From Cyanoderma ruficeps (Eukaryota; Chordata; Aves; Passeriformes; Timaliidae): a stretch of DNA of 64,000 nucleotides. The translations under genes and the position numbers were made by a program. The stretch spans positions 28,563,643-28,627,642 of the forward strand of contig VZDJ01007753.1 of assembly GCA_008694505.1 (NCBI GenBank), written 5' to 3'. A model generated the notes under the pieces. It was not told where the DNA came from. It saw only the letters and a list, made by a program, of their open reading frames with translations, and made no database searches. Below are positions 10,356-22,400 of this stretch, piece by piece (the stretch's first letter is position 1; every line of letters begins with the position of its first letter).

Positions 10356-13300
10356 GTCAGCAGTACAGAAAAGGGAAAACACTTGCTTGTTAACAGATGA
10401 CTCCCTTTACACATCCACTTTAAAGTCTTCCAGTCCCAAACCACAAGCCCAGAAGACAAAGACAAGGCTGCATATTTGGGGAAGAACAAAAGACATTAAA
10501 TTTAATGTTTTGAAGCCCTGGGATGTTACTGCTGCTGCTGCTCTGCTGCGTTTGCCTTTTGAGTCAATTATATATCTTTAGTGAAATATATGAATTGTTA
10601 CACTACAGCCTTGGTAAGTGTCCACATACTGAAGAAATAAAAAAAATTACTTCTAGAAGGAACTGCATTGCATGTACCAGTGATTGACCTCCATGTAATA
10701 AATGAGGAAAGATAACTGGGATTTATAACATGAAAAAAATTAAGTGATAGGAAATTTCTAGGGGAAGCACAGAATCCATTATATTTTTAATATCCTTTAA
10801 GCTGTACAATACATTTAAACAAGGAGAAATGTTGCTAGAAGTACTCAAATTTTTCCCATGTCTACTTATAGGTTTCATTTCAATCCTATAGAACACCTAA
10901 TTAAGCCCTTAGTAGCATAAATAATTATTAAAAAAAAGGTGGTAATTAAAATTTTATTTCTGATTATTTGATGAAATAAGCCATTAAAAATCATCACTTG
11001 TTCACAGATAAAATGTGCAGCTGACAAATGATATGACTATTAGTCAAATTGTCTTTGTAGGATTTAAATAAATCTAAAATTGGCAACATGGGACACTTTT
11101 TGGATAACTGTGATAGATGAGAGGTCTGGACATTCCTATTCTTTGCAGGAATCACCATTTTCAAATGTAGACTAAGAGTTTCTTGCTATCAAAATTTCAT
11201 TACAAATGGAAGCATTGTAAAACTCACAGATACAAAGTTTGTATGTGATTGATATGGCTTTAATATGGGATGAAATAATATTTTTCCCTATGCTGGAAAA
11301 ACCGTTGGAAAATTAGATATCTTTATATAATGCTTTGTCAATGGACATGTATGCAACATGAGAGAAAAGTCAAGATTTGTCTCTATGCTTGCCATGTTTT
11401 TTAAAAATACTTGCATTTGATTGTGTGGTTTTTATATGGTGTCACATAATAATTTTTTTAAAATTGCATCCATTTTCATAACCAGACACTTTTATTATCT
11501 CAGTACTTGTTATGATTATCTGTACTCATTATAATCTTACTTATTCTCCTTGTATGGATGTAAACAGCAAACCCTGCTCTGAATCTGCCTTGCAGACCAG
11601 TGAATTATGGTTGTGATATGAACCAATGGCTGCATGACAGATATGTGTTGGTTTCTTATTCACTAGAGACCCAATTTGATCAAGAGTCAAAAGCAAAAAT
11701 AATCAATCCTTTCTCCCAAACCACCTTCTTTTTGGTCTGTACCATCAGAGAAAGAGAAACTCATGCATTTCAAACCTACTCAGGTTCCAAACAAATCCAA
11801 AGGTTGTTTTGTATTCTACTGACTGCAAAAATAAGGTAAAGAACCCCAGATATACTAAACAAGAATCTCTTAACATGTAAAAGCAATAAAAACAATAAAA
11901 TTATGACCACTTAGCCTTGCCTTGAAGAGACAGAATGCACCATGAGCTTGCTTTCAAAGAGTGACCTGCACAGCTGGAGACAAGTGAGCTGATTTTTCCG
12001 ATTTAATTTTAAAAGTATGTTTAAATATAAGTAGCCTCCATATGCCTTCTTTACAGTCAATGCAGAGAAAGGGCACTTTTCACGATGTAATTCATTGGTC
12101 CTGTTTTCAGCATCTAGTCTAAAATGAGATTAATTGTAAGCATATATTTCTCTCTATAGGCAGTAAGGGAGTCTAGGTGAGTAAAAAAGTCTAGATGAAC
12201 TGTTGGAGATGTCTACACATGATAAGATGGATCCCACCCTTAGATGCAAAATAGTCTGGTTTGAGATGAGTCAAATTATAAGCCAGGAGAAGCATAGTAG
12301 AACCCTTGTGTAGTCCCCTAGACAAATGTCTGAATTGTGTGAGACAAAGAACTCTCAAATCAAAATGTGATTTCACAGGAAGAGCAAAATGGGAATTATG
12401 GGACAGGTGAATGGCTTTCAAGGGCATGAACTTGTATATTTTAACTAAATAGTCTGAGTCACATACAGAGAGATGCCAAAATAATTAGTCAGGTGTTGAA
12501 CTCAGCACTCGATTGTGTGCTTGGTGAGGATCCAGAAACAGAGAATGAGAGTTTCTGGAGTTTAGGAAAACACACCTGGACAGTCCCATCAAGCATTCAC
12601 CTATCTGATATGTGAGAGAGACTAAAACATAGAAAAAAATAATTTAGAGAGGCTCTCATACATCTTAGTTGCTATTTGCTTATACAGCCCCTGACAGTAG
12701 AGTTCCATATACACCACCCCATAAAAGAAATTACTTACAGTGACAGCAACAGGAGTGTTATTAAGAAATAAGGCATTAATGGCTAAGTCATTTTCCAAAT
12801 CTGTGCACATCTGAGTATAGAATCAGGCCTCCTGCCCAAGCTGAAAAATGCCTGCCTTCTGAAATACAAATGTCAGATAAACAGAGTAGAAAAGTATGCA
12901 AATTATGAGTTACCTTGTAATGAGTAGCATTCTCACCTAGCTGGATTTAATTCCTGTCATGATACAAGGGAATTTATGGCTACAGACAGTCTGAGGGCTC
13001 ACAAATACCAGTGACCTCTTTACCAAAAGCAAAAGACTGTTTCCCAGACAGCAACTGCCTATCACCATTAAAGGGAGAGAGACGGAAAAAGAAAAAAACC
13101 TTATATTATGTAATTCTTTATCCTTAGCAATTGTTTACACCATATTTATCATCAAGTCTTTGCTTGAAAGAAAAATAGGTACATTATTTTTTGAAACAGA
13201 GTTCTTCAAACACAACAGGAAAGTGTCAAAATTAGAGCAGTAGTCAGAATGTCAGCTCTCAAGAGAGAAAAACAAACAAAGCAAGTGTATTTAAAGAGAC

Positions 13301-13451
13301 ATTTCAGAGCTTAAAGTTCTCTTAAGGGACGAAAATGTTTCCCTATTCTCCCTGCACCCCAAAAGGCTTGGACGAGAACAGTTAGCTGTGTATAACTACA
13401 CTCAGAAAACCTTGAATCAATATTTAATATTACAACTTTGAAAACCGACAC
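10356..13451. other. intergenic, no gene recognised
   Basis: AT-rich unique sequence between the CR1 copy and the AAT microsatellite. No coding region longer than about 80 codons and no RNA gene was recognised. Short A-rich runs occur, for example near 10930. Confidence 0.6.

Positions 13452-13546
<95 letters not shown>
13452..13546. repeat. perfect (AAT)n microsatellite, about 31 units
   Basis: Ninety-five consecutive bases are an uninterrupted AAT trinucleotide repeat on the + strand. The minus-strand open frames across it encode only poly-Tyr or poly-Leu and are artefacts. Such long perfect arrays are normally highly variable between individuals. Confidence 0.98.
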
Positions 13547-13949
13547 GTGAGCATCAGCACTCTGAACTGCACATAAAGCAAGTTCTGTAGCCAGGATGAA
13601 AGCTCCTCTACAAGAATTCCCAAGGGAAATCACAGAGGAAGTGTTTACCTCATTTAGAAAAGGGCACAAACGGTGAATGTTTCCTTACTCTCAAGGGAGA
13701 CTCCATGGAAAACAATATATCTGCCAAAAGTGAATGAGATTTGCATGATGTATTTGGACTCACGTTAACTCCTCTTTCAGTTTGGCATGTCAGCACCTTG
13801 TCTGATGCTAAGGGAGCTGCATATTGCATACAAAAAGCAAGTTTTTTAACAACACAACTTAGGAGAAAAACTGTAACTGAAAAAATTTATTCTCTGCTAC
13901 AATAAAAATGAGTATGAAGTAACAAACAGGGCAGTGATTTACATCATCC
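13547..13949. other. intergenic between microsatellite and CLEC14A 3' region
   Basis: Unique sequence in which no gene is seen. A second minus-strand AATAAA (TTTATT on + at 13886-13891) could serve as a distal poly(A) signal of CLEC14A. Confidence 0.4.
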
Positions 13950-14567
13950 TTTATTCTTTTCATCAGGTGAAGTATAAAACTAACTCCCCATTAAACTCTC
14001 ACTTCCTCAACAGTTTAATGACTTTTTAAGTATAGAAATGCTCTTTCATTTTTTTAAGAATGTCAGTATGAAAGCATATGGGTTGCAGTTTCATCCAAAA
14101 TTATGGCAGTTCACCTCTTCAAAAGTTCCAGTAATTAGATTGAAAACGAGAGCCTCCAAGCACCACTGAGGCAAGGAGTGACTTCGAAATTACAAGATGC
14201 AAGTGCTCAAAGTGGCCCACTTTATGCTTGCTCCAAAGAGGATAAAAATGCACAATTGTTGCAGCTGCAATCGCTCTGTCGGCCGGGCTGATCTATTTAT
14301 ATTTTAGAGAAATCAGCACCGAAATAACTGCTTTTCAGACCGATGAAAACTGGCTGTCTAGACTTCAATCCCCTCAAAAGAACGTCGCTACACGATCCTG
14401 CCTCTGATGATGTGCAAGCGCTGCCCAGCCAGGCCCCGCGGCGCCTCTCCCTCGGCTCCCCGCGGCAGCAGGGCTGGGGGCAGCAGGGACGCGGAGACCC
14501 GAGCGCTGGCCGGGGGGGAGCTGCCGCTCAGGGCAGCCCCGAGGGACGCGGCCTCGTTAGTCCGGGG
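13950..14567 (-). other. CLEC14A: possible CLEC14A 3' UTR
   Basis: Downstream of the CLEC14A stop on the minus strand, AATAAA (TTTATT on +) occurs at 13950-13955, giving a candidate 3' UTR of about 0.6 kb. The assignment rests only on the hexamer and distance. Confidence 0.3.
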
Positions 14568-16165
14568 CTATTCACCGCCCGCTGCTCCGCTGGGCTCCGC
14601 GGAGCGTACCTCCGCCTTGCTGCCGGCCTCCGGCGACTCCTTGTCCCCGCGGCCCTCGGATTTCTTGTTAAAGCAGATTTTGAACACCCCCAGGACGGTC
14701 ATGACCAGGATGATCAGCACCACCACCGCGACCGTCACCAGGATGAAAACGTAGTTGGAAGAGGAGGAGGAGGAGGAGGGCGGCGGAGCAGCCGTCTTCT
14801 CTCCGCCGGCAGCGGCCGTGGTGGTGGCGGGCGGCTCCGTGGAACCGCCGGGTGTGGGGATGGAAGGACGCCGCCCCTCCGCCGTGGCACGGGACGGCTC
14901 CGCGGGGCCGCCTGCAGCGGTGGAGGCCGGCGCCATGCCCGGGCAGGGAGCTCCGTCCGGGCCGCCCGGGGTGCAGGCACAGGCGAAGCCGCCGGCGGCG
15001 TCGCGGCACCCCGCGGCCTCAGCGCACCTCCCGGTGTCGGGGCTCCTGCGGCCGAAGGGGCAGGGGCAGAGGGGCTTCTCTGCCGCCTTCCAGGCGAAGC
15101 CGCCCGGCTCGGCCTGGCAGGTGAGCCGCACCTCCCCGCCGGGACATGCCACCGTCAGCACGGTGCCCGGCGGGCTGAAGCCGGGGCCGCCGCTGCGCTC
15201 CTTGAAGGGGAGCCGGTAGTCGAGGTCGAGGGCGCCCGCGGGACTGAGGTCGGGACAGGCACCCTCGTACTGGTACTTGCAGAGGTAGCCCGGGCTTTTC
15301 CGCTGGCAGGCCCGCTCTCTCCAGCCCCAGCTGGGGGCGTCCCCGGGGTCAGCCGCCAGGTTCAGCCCAGCGCAGCGGGCGGTGAGGCAGGACCGCAGGG
15401 GCTCCTGCACCCACCGGCCGAGCGCCGCCGGCACCTCTGGCGGGGCCGTCCCATCCTCGACGCCCTCCCAGGAGAAGCCGCGGAGCGGCTGCTCCTCGTG
15501 GGTGCAGGCGGAGGCGTTCCTCTTCAGCCCGACCCAGAACAGCGCGGGCGCGGGCATCGCTGCCTCTGCCAGCAGCCCCAGCAGCAGGCGCAGCTCCGGC
15601 TCGCCGCTGACCCAGGCGAGGCTGCCCCGCCGCTGGTCGCAGGCGTCCCGGGCCTCGACGTACGAGACGTTGGCGAGGTGGGCGCTGAAGCAGGCGCCGG
15701 CGGGCGGGCAGCGCACGGCGGCCCGTGGGGGAGGCGGGGTCCGGCCCAGGGCGCAGGCCGCAGCCAGGAGCAGGCACCAGGGCCCGGTCCGCCTCATGCT
15801 GGCGGCGGGACGCGGGGGGCTGAGGGGCGCGGGCTGCCCCTGCGGCTGTGGCGGCGTTCGGCCCCGGCTTGGGCCGGTCTCTGCTGCCCTCGCCGTCCCT
15901 CTCCAGCGCCGGCCCCGCTCACACGGCCCTCCCTCGGACCGGGCGGAGGAAACGTGTCGGGAGCCGCGACTGACCTCGGCATCCTCCGTTTGTTGGAGGG
16001 CACAGGACAAGCAGCTCCCGGCGTCGCCAGGAAGCGCTCGCCCAGCCCGGCGGGCGGTGCCCAGCCGCGGGGTAGGACGTGCCTTCTCCGCTGTCGGAGG
16101 GGCCGGAGGGTGCCGAAGCCCGGTTCCGCACCTGTCGGACCGGGATCACGGGCCCCGTGTTAGAC
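14405..16165. other. CpG-rich island covering CLEC14A and its promoter
   Basis: This block is very GC- and CpG-rich and ends sharply into AT-rich flanks near 14,390 and 16,200. It covers the whole CLEC14A coding exon and about 370 bases upstream. Its composition removes stop codons from all six frames and explains the long antisense open frame on the + strand. Confidence 0.85.
14568..15797 (-). CDS. CLEC14A: C-type lectin domain family 14 member A (endothelial type I membrane receptor)
   Basis: This 409-residue intronless coding region encodes a group XIV C-type lectin (with thrombomodulin, CD93 and CD248), known from mammals as an endothelial adhesion and angiogenesis receptor. Domains in order: signal peptide about 1-18; C-type lectin-like domain about 30-181 with C30, C36, C53, C98, C137, C142, C164, C173 and C181, and family words EEQPLRGFSW at 101-110 and GYLCKYQ at 170-176; a linker; an EGF-like module with C258, C264, C273, C275 and C285; a Pro/Ser/Thr/Ala-rich stalk about 286-347; one TM helix about 349-371; a short basic-then-acidic tail. 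Sequons lie at N43 and N94. Canonical calcium-binding EPN/QPD and WND motifs are absent, as in this group. The start at 15797 is the first in-frame ATG (A at -3); the frame stays open upstream but begins at TTG. Human CLEC14A is about 490 residues, so stalk and tail are shorter here. It is convergent with SSTR1. Confidence 0.95.
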   Translation of the reverse strand: MRRTGPWCLLLAAACALGRTPPPPRAAVRCPPAGACFSAHLANVSYVEARDACDQRRGSLAWVSGEPELRLLLGLLAEAAMPAPALFWVGLKRNASACTHEEQPLRGFSWEGVEDGTAPPEVPAALGRWVQEPLRSCLTARCAGLNLAADPGDAPSWGWRERACQRKSPGYLCKYQYEGACPDLSPAGALDLDYRLPFKERSGGPGFSPPGTVLTVACPGGEVRLTCQAEPGGFAWKAAEKPLCPCPFGRRSPDTGRCAEAAGCRDAAGGFACACTPGGPDGAPCPGMAPASTAAGGPAEPSRATAEGRRPSIPTPGGSTEPPATTTAAAGGEKTAAPPPSSSSSSSNYVFILVTVAVVVLIILVMTVLGVFKICFNKKSEGRGDKESPEAGSKAEVRSAEPSGAAGGE

Positions 16166-16200
16166 CCATGTCCCCGAGATGTCCGGGCCCATCTTGCTAG
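15798..16200 (-). promoter_or_regulatory. CLEC14A: putative CLEC14A 5' UTR and promoter with ETS-like site
   Basis: GC-rich sequence lies directly upstream of the CLEC14A start with no obvious TATA box. A good ETS-family match, CCAGGAAGCG, lies at 16027-16036 on the + strand, about 230 bases upstream of the ATG, and a GAGGAAAC word occurs near 15947. Endothelial genes, CLEC14A included, are commonly driven by ETS factors such as ERG; use of these sites is inference. Confidence 0.4.
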
Positions 16201-16688
16201 CTTGTTGCACGTTGCTTTTTGGAGAAAAGTGGTCCAGCTTCAGTTATCTCTTCTTGACGGATGGAGGTTTCTTGGTTAGGTGAGGCTGTGCAATCAACCC
16301 CGTAGCTCCCGATACAGGGGGCGATTTAACAGTCATGAAAACTGATTCAGCTCACGGTTTTCCAGCAGGCTGGCCTAAATGCATCGTACATCAGGTGCCA
16401 GCGTTGACTTCAGTCGCTGTTCTTGAATGAGTTTCACTGATCCACTGCAACTATTTCTCTGAATGTAATCCCCGTGTTGCCTCATTTTCATACTCCTTAC
16501 TGTTATTTCTGTGTGCTGTTGCCTGACATGTACATTCAGATACAGCATGCATCTGAGTCTCTTCTCACGTATTTTATGTGGCATGAAACTGCAGGCATAT
16601 ATGTGCCTTTTGTTTTCCAGGTTTTACTTTGGAAAAACCCAGGTCAATGTTTTGATTTTGTGAATAAAACGTAATACAAATTTCTAGT

Positions 16689-16747
16689 ATTTGAATACCA
16701 TGGGGATTTGAATACCATGGAGGGGGCGGGGGGAGGGGGAGGCGGGG
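16689..16747 (+). repeat. 17-bp tandem duplication abutting a G-quadruplex tract
   Basis: The 17-base unit ATTTGAATACCATGGGG at 16689-16705 is repeated at 16706-16722 with one change. It runs into a G tract with runs of 5, 6, 5 and 4 G at 16722-16726, 16728-16733, 16735-16739 and 16744-16747, a full quadruplex motif. It sits about 0.9 kb upstream of the CLEC14A start. Confidence 0.8.
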
Positions 16748-19347
16748 TGTAGAAGGAGAAAAAAAGCAAAAAATAAATAATTATTCTGGAGTTTTTAAAA
16801 TATAAAGTTTCTCAGTAATTGCAGTCCATTTGCATGCCAGTAGGCTTGGTTTTATGGAAAATAAGTTTTCATAACAAAACAAGAACTTGTTGGTTAGTTC
16901 TAAATGAAATTGGATTTCTGGTTAATCAAGGTGTTGAGATGCTAACAGCCTCCTAAGTCGAAGTATACGGTGTTGTAGCAGCTGTGTATTCAGAGTTCTG
17001 CTGCCTACTGGAGTTGTAATTCCTGCATCCGTTCTTCTCCATGGTGCACCAGCGCAGAGGCATTGAGCCATCTGCCTGTGTGGGTCAGCACCTGGAGATT
17101 CTTACTGCCTGCCTGCATTTTAAGCCAGAAAGATGCAATTCATTTGGCATCAGGAAGCTTTATCACCTTCTATTCACATTCCTAGTTCTTCACTCAATCT
17201 GGCTTTAAATGTACCCAAACTGAATTAATTGTTCGAGGCCCCTGTTTTTCTTGATGATGTACAAAAGCTGTGCTTCTGCACATACCTGTCAGGTTAGTAT
17301 CTTGAGCCATTTTCCCCAAATCTGGTTGATAGGTTTGAGAGAGAAGAGAGTTTGCTACATCTTTACTATTGCCATCTTACTGGGGAATGCTTACAAGGCT
17401 TTGCCTAATATACCACTGCAATCCTACAGCTTCATTTTGTTTTCTGTTTCAAAATTGAGTTCATTTATTACAGCTGAATAGAAGTTAAATTTTATAAATA
17501 GAAGGAATAATGTAGAAGCCCCAAAATTTTCATGTTATTCTTCAAACCTAGGACTCTGTCCCAGAGGAGGAGAATGCAGCTCAGTCCATGAAAGCCTTTG
17601 CTTCCTTGGTCTCTTCTTAGCTGTCAGCCAAGGACATGATTTGAGCCGTCTGGGGTGACCTCTACCAGGTAATTGATGGCTATTACCGGCTCATTTCACA
17701 CAGGCCATGACTTTAATTTCCTAGGCTATGTATGAACCAGCAAACTGGCAAACCAGTTTAGAAACAATAGGTTAGCCACAACTGCTCTGGGCAGTCCAGT
17801 CTCATCGGAAGAACTTGTACTGCACAGAAAGATGAAAACACTGTATTGCCAAAGCTGAAGGCTTTTGCCAGCTGAAAACAAAGGCAATGGCTGTATATCT
17901 GCTCAATCTGCCTGTATACCTGCTCTCCTCTCCTATTGCTGTCCCTGAATGTCCTGCAAAATATTTTAAAAATAAGAGGTCTGCTGGAGCCCCTGAAAAC
18001 AGCTCTTCCTCTGTTTCTTTATTGTTCTTTCTAGTTCTTACATTTAGGTAAATAAGAAATCATTCTTCATGGGGCTTTTTCTGGAGAAGTCCTTTCTTGA
18101 AAGAGGATTAGCTACTCCCATACAAATGCTCTACCAGTCCACATGTGAGGCAATTTAACTTCTACATATAAAGAAGTCTTTATTACACAAATGTGACTGT
18201 TAGAACTGATGGATGTATAAGCTCTATGTGTAGCTGTTGCTTTCAATAGTTAAAGCCTTATTTAGATGCAGTCATTCCTTAGTGTTTTTCCTGTAAGATC
18301 TTAGCCCTTGAAAAAACGGTGTTTTTTAAATTCTATTTTAATAAGAGCCATTGGGGTTTTTTATTTCATTGTGTAACTGCATCTATCTTATAATAACACG
18401 TACATTTTTACTAAGGAACTGTGTGAGAAGTGCTGAATTAATAAAACTACTTTTCTCTTTTACGGTGGATTCCTTTTGTACTTTTATAAGGTAAATTACA
18501 CCTATTCTTTTTGCAACTAACCAGGAAATATGTCATCCATATAACAGCATGTATTTTGCTACTGCTTGGGCCTAAGGGGGTGTATTTTCATTAGAAGTGG
18601 TCTTGTTGAGGGATACAGTATCTGGATCTTGCTTAGAGCCATATTTTACTTCTCAGAGGTAGATGGATGGCGCAGTAAAGAGATCTGCCTTGCTTCGAAG
18701 GGGACGAGTAAAATGATTGTGTCACACTAAAATGTGTAGAGCGTAAGGACAGTAAATTTCTCTTCTCCAGAGGGGATACAGGAAAATGTCTGGAAATAGA
18801 TCTGTCTAGCTGTTACGCGACAAAACCTGGAGACACTACCTAATATCAGAAGCTGCTATCTTTTCTGCTAATGTAAAGGAGGGCTGCTGACGTGCACCTC
18901 CATTTATCACCTGGTTTGTTGCATGATACGGATTTGTTTGAGGCTGGAAACTATGGACAGGGTGCAAGAAATGAAGATCAGTGTTCTGGCAGCACTGCTT
19001 ATTTGCACAGCTTCAGCCTTTGAGCTTGCTGCAGTCTTGCAGAGTCTACACCAGTTGGCTGTGGTCAGGTTGTACCACATGAGTACATGTGATCCCTAAG
19101 CGCTCTCTCCTTCCGTCTTATCCCAACTAGTATCTCTACTGGATCCAGACATCCTTCTGCTGAACTTGTTGTGGGTAAAAAGTCAAGACTTACTTCCCAT
19201 CTTTCAGTGTTCTGCTAAGATGTAGGTAATAATTTAAATAACCTAGTGCATACAGATATTTTAAACAAGAGAAAATCTCAGTCACTTGGCAGTGGGCCTC
19301 AAAAATTGTGTTATATCATCCTTTTGTCTCTAAGGGCTCCATAAAAC

Positions 19348-19411
19348 AATATCTATATTATATAAAAATATATATGGTATATTATGGTATAATATGTAAA
19401 TATATATATGG
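19348..19411. repeat. AT-rich TATA-type low-complexity patch
   Basis: This is a cluster of TATAT, TATTATA and ATATGG words, partly self-complementary. It is low-complexity DNA with no gene. Confidence 0.7.
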
Positions 19412-22400
19412 TTTATCAAATAAGGCAGCCGTACATTTCGAATGTAACTTGTGTCTAGACAAAGTATTTTCTCACTAAACAGTTATATTATTCTTTGAGA
19501 AAGTACCTTAGTTTTAAAAATAAGACTATCTTGAAGTCAATGAGATCTGTCTTGTTTCAACAGTGTGTTAAGATTTTTCATGAATTTCTCTGCATTCAGT
19601 CAAACAACTTGCAATAAGGAGTAGAAATGCCAGGTGGAATCCAGCACGCGTTTGTTACTTTTCCAGAAACAGGATAGGAAATGAAAATAAGAATTTCTGC
19701 CTTATTGTAACAAATTACATGATCATAAGAATTTAATTATTCATCTCTCAAAAGGACTTTGTAGATTATAAAGTTCACTTACAGAGTTTGGAAAAGTCAA
19801 CCCAGCAGGGGTCATGCAAGTCCCTGTCTACTGTAATAATAATTTCCAGTGACATTATCATGTAGCTATGGGACTTAATGACAAGGAATGATATTTAGCT
19901 GCTGGTATGAACACAGTGGTATATCTATTATGTTCATGACATAGACATAAAATATAACTAATCCTGACCTGCTAAGGGGACATTTAGTACATGAACTGCA
20001 TTGATGTGGCTGTAGCATTACCCTATATGCATATGTTCCCCTTAAAGCCTGATCAGTTTATACGTTCCTGTTTCCATTGCTAAGTATGAGAGAAAAAAAA
20101 GTATTTTGTTACCACTTCCATTCATCTTTAATGAGTTATTAAGGAAGATTCCAATTCTGTAATTAGCTAAGGGAAATGAACTCCAGAACTCTCAAATTAA
20201 ATACACTAAATCTTTTCTAAAAATACTGTAGAGTATAAATATTTTTTATTCTCACTCTAGCTCGCTCCCTTCCTTTTGTTGACTGCATAATACATACTAG
20301 TTCCATTCCAGCTTCCAAATTCTTCACATGTGTATTATGTAGCACTGTCTATCCCCACATGAGCTTTGTGTTGAATATACATTGGCGTGAGGGGGTCCCC
20401 AAGAACTGGAGGTGGGTATGTCCATGTGGTCTATTTTGCCGTAAACAATGTCAGAATTAGTAAAAGCACTGAAATGCATCATGGTATCAAACCTCCCTGC
20501 TTCACCTTCTCTTTCCTCCATACATTGAATACTGGGGAGGGGAAGGGAGATCAGCACAGGGTAAGTTAAAGGAATAGAGAGCTGCAGCACAGAGGAAAAA
20601 TGAATAGGCAGGAAAATAGGGAGTATACACAAAAAGAAGAGAACAGCGAAGAAATAAAAAAAAAGAGAAGCGAGATCATTCACCAGAGCCGGAGTGGCAG
20701 AGGGAGCCGAGGGGCCGTGTCTGTGCTGCCACTGCCCGATGTGGCAGCGCTGGTGTGTGAGCTGATGCTGGTGCCCACAGGTGTGTTTGCACAGCTGGGC
20801 TGCCCCCACAGCAGCCTGATGCCACGTGGTACAAGGCTGTGGGCACGGAGCAAAGGACAGTCACAACCAAAGTCAGAGGCAGTTTACCGCATAAAGTCAG
20901 CACATGGGTCTTCAAGCACATCCTTTCAGGCAGCTGCCAGAGACACAATGTGTCCTGAGGGATGTTCACAGCCTTGGAGCTACTTTGTGGCTCAAAGGCC
21001 ATCCTTAAAAAGCATTATTGTGATAAGTTCAACACCATCTTTATGCGATTTGCTTCCTGGTCCACAGGGTACTATCTGTAGCGAATGTAAACCATAGCTT
21101 TTTGGAGGCCTGGAAAACTGCTGAGTTCTGATGTCCTCTCATCCTAGAAAAAAAAAAAGCAAGCAGAAGAGAGGAGTTAGAGACTATTTCAGATTTACCC
21201 CAATACTGTTATATGTTTCTAGTATTTTATCAGATTTTGACCTAAATAAAAGCATTTTTGGAAATCAGTGAATTTCCTATTGAAGTGAGAAACACCTACA
21301 TATTTAGTAACTTCCTGTAGTATTGTAATTCTACAACAAACTTCTAGGGCTGGCATGCTTTTTGGGATGAGACAAAATTTCCTAGGAAATAAAATAAAAT
21401 AGGAGGAAATCTATTGGTAAAGGGCTGATTTCACTTCCTGGCCTTTTGCCCAGACTGACCATTTCAGAGTGTCTCATAGTATTTGCTTGAAAATGGGTAA
21501 GGGATACAGACTAGTAAGAATAAAAGCAAGAAGGAGCAGCTGTGAGATGGAGAGGCAGCAGATGCTTGTCTACACAAGCAGCTAATTCAAAATAAAAAAA
21601 ATAAAAGGAAGGAAGAAAATTCTGAGCCTAGTGAAATAATTGTTGTCATGGAGATTATGGGAGGTAAACATACCTTTTATGGATATATTTATTGCCATTC
21701 TTTTTGTGAGACTAGACAGACTAAAAAGGCTTTAGTTCACTTTATTGATGCATTTCCCTCCTTTCCCTTTTTATATAATGGCAATTCTTAAACCATTTCC
21801 TTTCAAGAAAGTCTGTTTTAAATGTTCCTCATTGTTTGCTTGCAAGACATAGAAGCAGACTATCTGTATACTGTCGAAGGGGGAGAATCTTGCTGCATGG
21901 CACATGGCTTTTTTCCTTTCCTGTTTATCATGGTAAAAAGGCCAACAGTGCTGTCCTTTGCACTTGTGTGTTAAATATGTGTTCAGTGGTACTCTTGCTA
22001 TTCAAAATGGCTCTATACTCATCAGTTGGTACCTAGGAGCCTGAAATTTTACATGAAATAAAGACAAGGGAGTTCTTTATATGCTCTGGAAGAAGTCCCT
22101 TTTGAATGCAGATAGGCTCAAGAAAAAAACTAGTGTCTGACTTTGGACTTCCCACACACCAGGATGTGGAATATTCAGGACTGGGGTGTTACCCTGTGTC
22201 TAATTATAATAAAAAAAATAAATTCATATCTTAACTTTATTTTCGAGAAATAATTCATGGTCTAAGTAGTGGATGTGCCTTACCTGCATTTCTTTCCTGT
22301 GAATCCTAGCAACTCTGACAGTTTTTCCCAATTTAAATGAAACAAATATCTCTGTTGTGACATATGAAGATGTTGTTTTTCAGAGACTGAGGTTTATCAA

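Noticed and set aside
13417..13669. Poly-Tyr and poly-Leu minus-strand frames
   Set aside because: Translation of the AAT microsatellite.
14643..14651. RGD tripeptide at residues 383-385 of CLEC14A
   Set aside because: It lies in the predicted cytoplasmic tail, so it cannot be an integrin-binding site in the normal topology.
15798..16010. 71-codon N-terminal extension of CLEC14A
   Set aside because: The extended frame begins at TTG, has no ATG before 15797, is low-complexity GC-rich and would bury the signal peptide.
14343..16163. 606-codon + strand open frame antisense to CLEC14A
   Set aside because: It mirrors a GC-rich coding exon and is Gly/Ala/Arg-rich with no domain. The opposite strand encodes a clear CLEC14A with signal peptide, lectin domain and TM helix.
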